A stretch of DNA of 34,708 bases, taken from positions 1 through 34,708 of the forward strand of contig CAJQRC010000011.1 of assembly GCA_905480645.1 (NCBI GenBank), written 5' to 3'. The notes beneath the pieces were generated by a model, which saw only the letters and a program-made list of their open reading frames with translations, was not told the origin of the DNA and did not search any database. Below are positions 31,659-34,708 of the stretch, piece by piece (position 1 is the stretch's first letter; every line of letters starts with the position of its first letter). A program made the position numbers and the translations under genes. This DNA comes from an uncultured Tateyamaria sp. (GTDB taxonomy: Bacteria > Pseudomonadota > Alphaproteobacteria > Rhodobacterales > Rhodobacteraceae).

Positions 31659-33134
31659 TTGGTAAAATATATTAGGGGTGCCTTACTGCAAGGGTTTGAA
31701 GTTGATCGGGACAGCTCAGTCCCAATCTACCGTCAGATTGAAACATTCTTGCGTCGCCTAATTTTGGACGGGACTCTTCAATCATCAAGAAAATTGCCAT
31801 CTACGCGGGAATTGGCCTCTGAGCTAGGTGTATCCCGGATCACAGTGAAATCTGTTTATGAACAACTGATCGCAGAAGGCTACTTAGACGCCAGAACGGG
31901 GTCTGGGACTTTTGTAACAAAAGGGCTGAACTTGGAAACAGCACCAAAAATCGAATTTCCAACCAAAAGGTGCAACACGCCAGATATTATTATACCGGAT
32001 CAAGCTGTACCAATCCTGTCTTCAAAGGCGAGCGTTCGGCATGGCGAGACAGCACCATTCCGTCCAGGTGTTCCAGGCCTAGATTTTTTTCCCGTAAAAA
32101 TTTGGATGAAATATCTTTTAGAGGCTACTCAGAAAGGAACGCGTCAAAATCTGAGTTACGGAAATATTGTTGGGAATGAAGCTTTGCGCGTATCTATCGC
32201 CAATCATCTGATGGAAGCCCGTGGAATGCAGGTTGATCCCAGCGAAATCGTTATAACTTCAGGTGCACAGCAGGCCTTTGTCCTGATTGCCTTTGTTCTT
32301 CTGAACCGAGGTGACACTGTATGGTATGAAAATCCTGGGCATATCGCAGGGCGCGATGTAATGCAGATCATGGGCGCAAATGTAGCCCCCGTTCCAATTG
32401 ATGATGAAGGGATTGACCTTCATTTTGCCGCACAAAAACATCCTAAGCCAAAAGTAATCTTCACAACCCCGTCGCACCAGCAGCCACTTGGTATTACAAT
32501 GAGCCTGGCACGACGGCTCGATCTTTTAAAATATGCCAGGGAAAATAACACCTATATTATTGAGGATGACTACGACAGTGAGTTTAGATATCGCGGCAGA
32601 CCCCTGCCTGCCTTAAGCGCGCTTGACAGTGAAAGAAGGGTTTTTTACGTCGGTACGTTTTCCAAATCTATGTTTGCGGCAATGCGGCTTGGCTATATCG
32701 TCGTACCACCTGGCCTTAGCGAAGCTTTTGCGCAAGCTAAGACTTTACTTGGTCAAAGCTCTTCAGCTGTCGTGGAGCAGGCCATGTCTGATTTCATGGA
32801 CGACGGACGATTTAATGAACACATCCGCAAAACTCGGAGAATTTACCGCGAACGCAGGGATGTCCTTTTCGAGTGCCTGTCAAAAGATTGTGCCAGTTTT
32901 ATCACGCCACAACCAACTGACGCTGGCATGCATATGTTGGCGTGGCTTTCACCTAACTCAGATGATCGAGCGGCGCACCACGCACTACTTAAACGTGGCA
33001 TAGAATCATTACCCCTGTCAGTATATTCGCTCACTTTCTCAGATCCGCCAGCCCTCGTTCTTGGTTTTTCTGGTGCAAACGAAAACCGTATTCCTGGTCT
33101 TGTAAGAAGAATATCACAAACATTAGGAAAATAG
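31659..33134 (+). CDS. MocR-family regulator (GntR HTH fused to an aminotransferase-like domain)
   Basis: A 491-residue PLP-dependent regulator. The N-terminal GntR winged helix reads VPIYRQIETFLRRLILDGTLQSSRKLPSTRELASELGVSRITVKSVYEQLIAEGYL. The C-terminal part (from about 120) is a fold-type I aminotransferase-like domain: LSYGNIVGNEALRVSIANHL, ITSGAQQAFVL, EDDYDSEFRYRG and the PLP lysine in YVGTFSKSMFAAMRLGYIVVP. The start is a TTG at 31659 with GAGG six bases upstream; a TTG four codons earlier overlaps that site. No in-frame ATG precedes the HTH. Relatives such as TauR, GabR and PdxR control taurine, GABA and pyridoxal pathways; the target here is probably the divergent unit. Confidence 0.93.
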   Translation: MVKYIRGALLQGFEVDRDSSVPIYRQIETFLRRLILDGTLQSSRKLPSTRELASELGVSRITVKSVYEQLIAEGYLDARTGSGTFVTKGLNLETAPKIEFPTKRCNTPDIIIPDQAVPILSSKASVRHGETAPFRPGVPGLDFFPVKIWMKYLLEATQKGTRQNLSYGNIVGNEALRVSIANHLMEARGMQVDPSEIVITSGAQQAFVLIAFVLLNRGDTVWYENPGHIAGRDVMQIMGANVAPVPIDDEGIDLHFAAQKHPKPKVIFTTPSHQQPLGITMSLARRLDLLKYARENNTYIIEDDYDSEFRYRGRPLPALSALDSERRVFYVGTFSKSMFAAMRLGYIVVPPGLSEAFAQAKTLLGQSSSAVVEQAMSDFMDDGRFNEHIRKTRRIYRERRDVLFECLSKDCASFITPQPTDAGMHMLAWLSPNSDDRAAHHALLKRGIESLPLSVYSLTFSDPPALVLGFSGANENRIPGLVRRISQTLGK

Positions 33135-33375
33135 TCATGCATATATTGAACTTTAAGCCAATATTCCAAATTGAAAATACAAGAGCCAAATAATAACAAT
33201 TTTCTGCTACTGAGACCATATACAACAACAACATTATTCAGGCTTTATGAGATATATATGTATAAAGCTCTTAGAAATAGCTCGCACTTTACGCAAACTC
33301 ACCTACGATTTTAAGACAGCTACCTCTAGAAGGAGTGTGTAAAATTCCTCACACAAACAATGTTTGTTCTGATAA
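33135..33375. other. AT-rich gap before the amidohydrolase remnant
   Basis: Stop codons are frequent in all frames. I see no gene, RNA or clear regulatory site. It may contain further decayed parts of the amidohydrolase that can no longer be recognised. Confidence 0.5.
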
Positions 33376-33807
33376 TTTTTACTTTTGAGTTCAGGTGATA
33401 TTCCTGGACCACATCAGCAGGTTAATGTAATTACAGCCCTAAAAGCAATGACGCTTTGACCTGCATGGCAGCATTTTGAAGAAAATAGTAAAGGTTCCAT
33501 TGAAAAAGGAAAACCAGCAGATTTTGTAATTTTATCAGACAATCCAGTTACTGTAGATCTCGAAACTCTCGATCGGCTTCAGGTTTTGATTACTATTAAG
33601 GAAGGCCAAGTAATCTACAAAGCCAAGGAGGGAGAGCAAAAAACCAAATTAAGGCAACCGCCATTCATGAGTGATCCGGGAACTACACATCGCTTTCTCC
33701 ACGCAATGTATCGTGGTGCAGGTGTGGAGAAGCCTATTATCCGATGTGTGCTCAGCGATAATGAATGCGCTCAAATATTCGGTGTACCAGTTACGCAACT
33801 CAAATGA
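33376..33807 (+). pseudogene. Amidohydrolase (YtcJ-like) C-terminal remnant
   Basis: Frame 1 encodes the C-terminal part of a YtcJ-type amidohydrolase, a family that removes acyl or carbamoyl groups from diverse substrates. Recognisable elements are GDIPGPHQQVNVITALKAMTL, then a TGA at 33457-33459 exactly where relatives have Trp before PAWQHFEE, and KGSIEKGKPADFVILSDNPVTVD, LDRLQVLITIKEGQVIY. There is no metal-binding N-terminal part: stop codons at 33370-33375 close the frame upstream. The remnant continues to a stop at 33807. It is therefore a truncated pseudogene and not a short functional gene, though the last 73 codons are open from a TTG. Confidence 0.75.
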
Positions 33808-33850
33808 TTATTTAAAATTTTATCCTATTATCGCTTTACAGGTGGGTAAT

Positions 33851-34708
33851 TCAGACAAGACGGCCGTGGCAATGTTTGAACTTCTTACCTGACCCACATG
33901 GGCAAGGATCATTTCGGCCAGGTTTACCCCATGTCGACGGATCATTTTCGTTAAACTTAGGCGCACTTGCTTTAACATTTGGTGCAATTGGCTTTGCATC
34001 AGCAGCAGGTTCTGGTGGCAGTGACGTTTCCTGCACTGCCATCTCAGCAATCATGGCTTTGCGCTCTTCATCAGTTAAAGGGCGAATTAAGGAAAGTTTT
34101 TCTGTAACTTCATTCCGCAAGCTATCCAGCATCGTTTCAAATAACTGAAATGCTTCATTTTTATATTCATTTAATGGATCCCGCTGCGCATAGCTACGGA
34201 ACCCAACAACTGAGCGCAAGTGCTCCAATGTCAACAAATGTTCACGCCATTTGCTATCAATAGCTTGCAAAATTAATTGCTTCTCAATGTTCCGCATATT
34301 CTCAGAACCAAATGAGGCAGCTTTATCTGCCATCAATTTATCACTGGCTTCAACAAGACGATCACTAATTTGTTCGTCGTCAACGCCTTCTTCTTCACAC
34401 CACGTTACCACCGGCAAATCGAGACCTAGACGCTCAATCACTGCCGTGCGCAAACCTTCCGTATCCCATTGATCTGCATAAGTATTGGGAGGCATGAACT
34501 GATCAATCAAATCGTCTACAACTTGATCACGCATATCCGAAGTAATCTCGGATAAGTCATTTGCCTCCATAATTTCGCGACGTTGCCCAAATACAACCTT
34601 ACGTTGGTCATTCATTACATCGTCAAACTTAAGTAACTGTTTACGAATATCGAAGTTACGCCCTTCAACCTTGGCTTGTGCGCGTTCCAGAGATTTATTC
34701 ACCCATGG
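33851..34708 (-). CDS. secA: Preprotein translocase ATPase SecA, C-terminal part (5' truncated)
   Basis: The reading frame is open through the right edge of the window, where it reads [23 protein letters not shown], so the gene begins outside; about 285 residues are present. SecA drives secretion of unfolded proteins through SecYEG at the inner membrane. Visible parts are the helical scaffold and helical wing region ([60 protein letters not shown]), a flexible linker with Ala, Pro and Lys, and the C-terminal zinc-binding motif [14 protein letters not shown], which binds SecB. It is oriented toward the amidohydrolase remnant, and 43 bp separate their ends. Confidence 0.97.
   Translation of the reverse strand, partial: PWVNKSLERAQAKVEGRNFDIRKQLLKFDDVMNDQRKVVFGQRREIMEANDLSEITSDMRDQVVDDLIDQFMPPNTYADQWDTEGLRTAVIERLGLDLPVVTWCEEEGVDDEQISDRLVEASDKLMADKAASFGSENMRNIEKQLILQAIDSKWREHLLTLEHLRSVVGFRSYAQRDPLNEYKNEAFQLFETMLDSLRNEVTEKLSLIRPLTDEERKAMIAEMAVQETSLPPEPAADAKPIAPNVKASAPKFNENDPSTWGKPGRNDPCPCGSGKKFKHCHGRLV

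Noticed and set aside
1-34708. The window starts with CATGG and ends with CCATGG, as if cut at NcoI sites.
   Set aside because: Several internal CCATGG sites are present (for example near 900, 5018, 10963, 12872, 16690 and 20208), and the right end is not a clean half-site. It may reflect cloning or chance and says nothing about biology.
1-34708. CRISPR arrays, tRNA or rRNA genes, insertion sequences.
   Set aside because: No regularly spaced repeats, no cloverleaf-like runs with the T-loop GGTTCRA box in a plausible context, and no transposase-like protein were found. The only long repeats are those inside the chitinase-like gene and the proX-like remnant.

Overview
The window is chromosomal DNA of an AT-rich marine-type alphaproteobacterium, most plausibly a low-GC member of the Rhodobacterales (Roseobacter group). 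The best marker is the C-terminal part of SecA at the right edge, whose central region (the [11 protein letters not shown] stretch) and zinc-binding tail look like SecA of that order. The tripartite tricarboxylate (Tct) transporter, the Ugp-like ABC operon, the GlxA-type and MocR-type regulators and the YtcJ-like amidohydrolase remnant fit that lifestyle. This assignment is inference from protein character; there is no rRNA or tRNA here. I saw no CRISPR array, insertion sequence or prophage.

Layout. (1) 1-1.84 kb: the 3' part of a MetE-like zinc methyltransferase, translationally coupled to an alpha/beta hydrolase, then a convergent SnoaL-like gene. (2) 1.84-4.5 kb: small accessory genes in gene-poor DNA: an orphan 126-aa gene with a predicted H-type pseudoknot in its leader and a long hairpin just behind it, a secreted histidine phosphatase, a DUF3127 protein with an SSB-like acidic tail, and a decayed copy of the proX-like gene. 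(3) 4.5-7.6 kb: tctCBA on the minus strand. (4) 7.76-9.5 kb: a prolyl-tRNA deacylase-like gene and a YcaQ/AlkX-type DNA glycosylase. (5) 10-13.8 kb: a 1275-aa GH18 chitinase-like protein with no signal peptide, a repeated accessory module and an exact 471-bp internal tandem duplication; then a CAP protein. (6) 14.6-20.3 kb: MATE exporter, DUF3592 membrane protein, AraC-type regulator, metallophosphoesterase, and the divergent cREC protein and secreted thermonuclease.

(7) 20.4-28.1 kb: one seven-gene minus-strand operon: ABC ATPase, two permeases, binding protein, GabT-like transaminase, zinc alcohol dehydrogenase, hydroxypyruvate isomerase-like protein. It faces a divergent LysR regulator. 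The set suggests import and deamination of an amino-containing compound, followed by oxidoreduction and isomerisation; the substrate cannot be read from sequence. (8) 29.1-33.1 kb: a uroporphyrinogen-decarboxylase-family protein and a GlxA-type regulator in one minus-strand unit, divergent from a MocR regulator across a clear inverted repeat. (9) 33.1-34.7 kb: a dead amidohydrolase fragment and the 3' end of secA.

The observations I rate highest are the pseudoknot leader (2086-2132), the exact duplication inside the chitinase-like gene, the strong hairpins placed directly behind both substrate-binding-protein genes, the SSB-like tail on the DUF3127 protein, and the gene remnant that makes a direct repeat around tctCBA.
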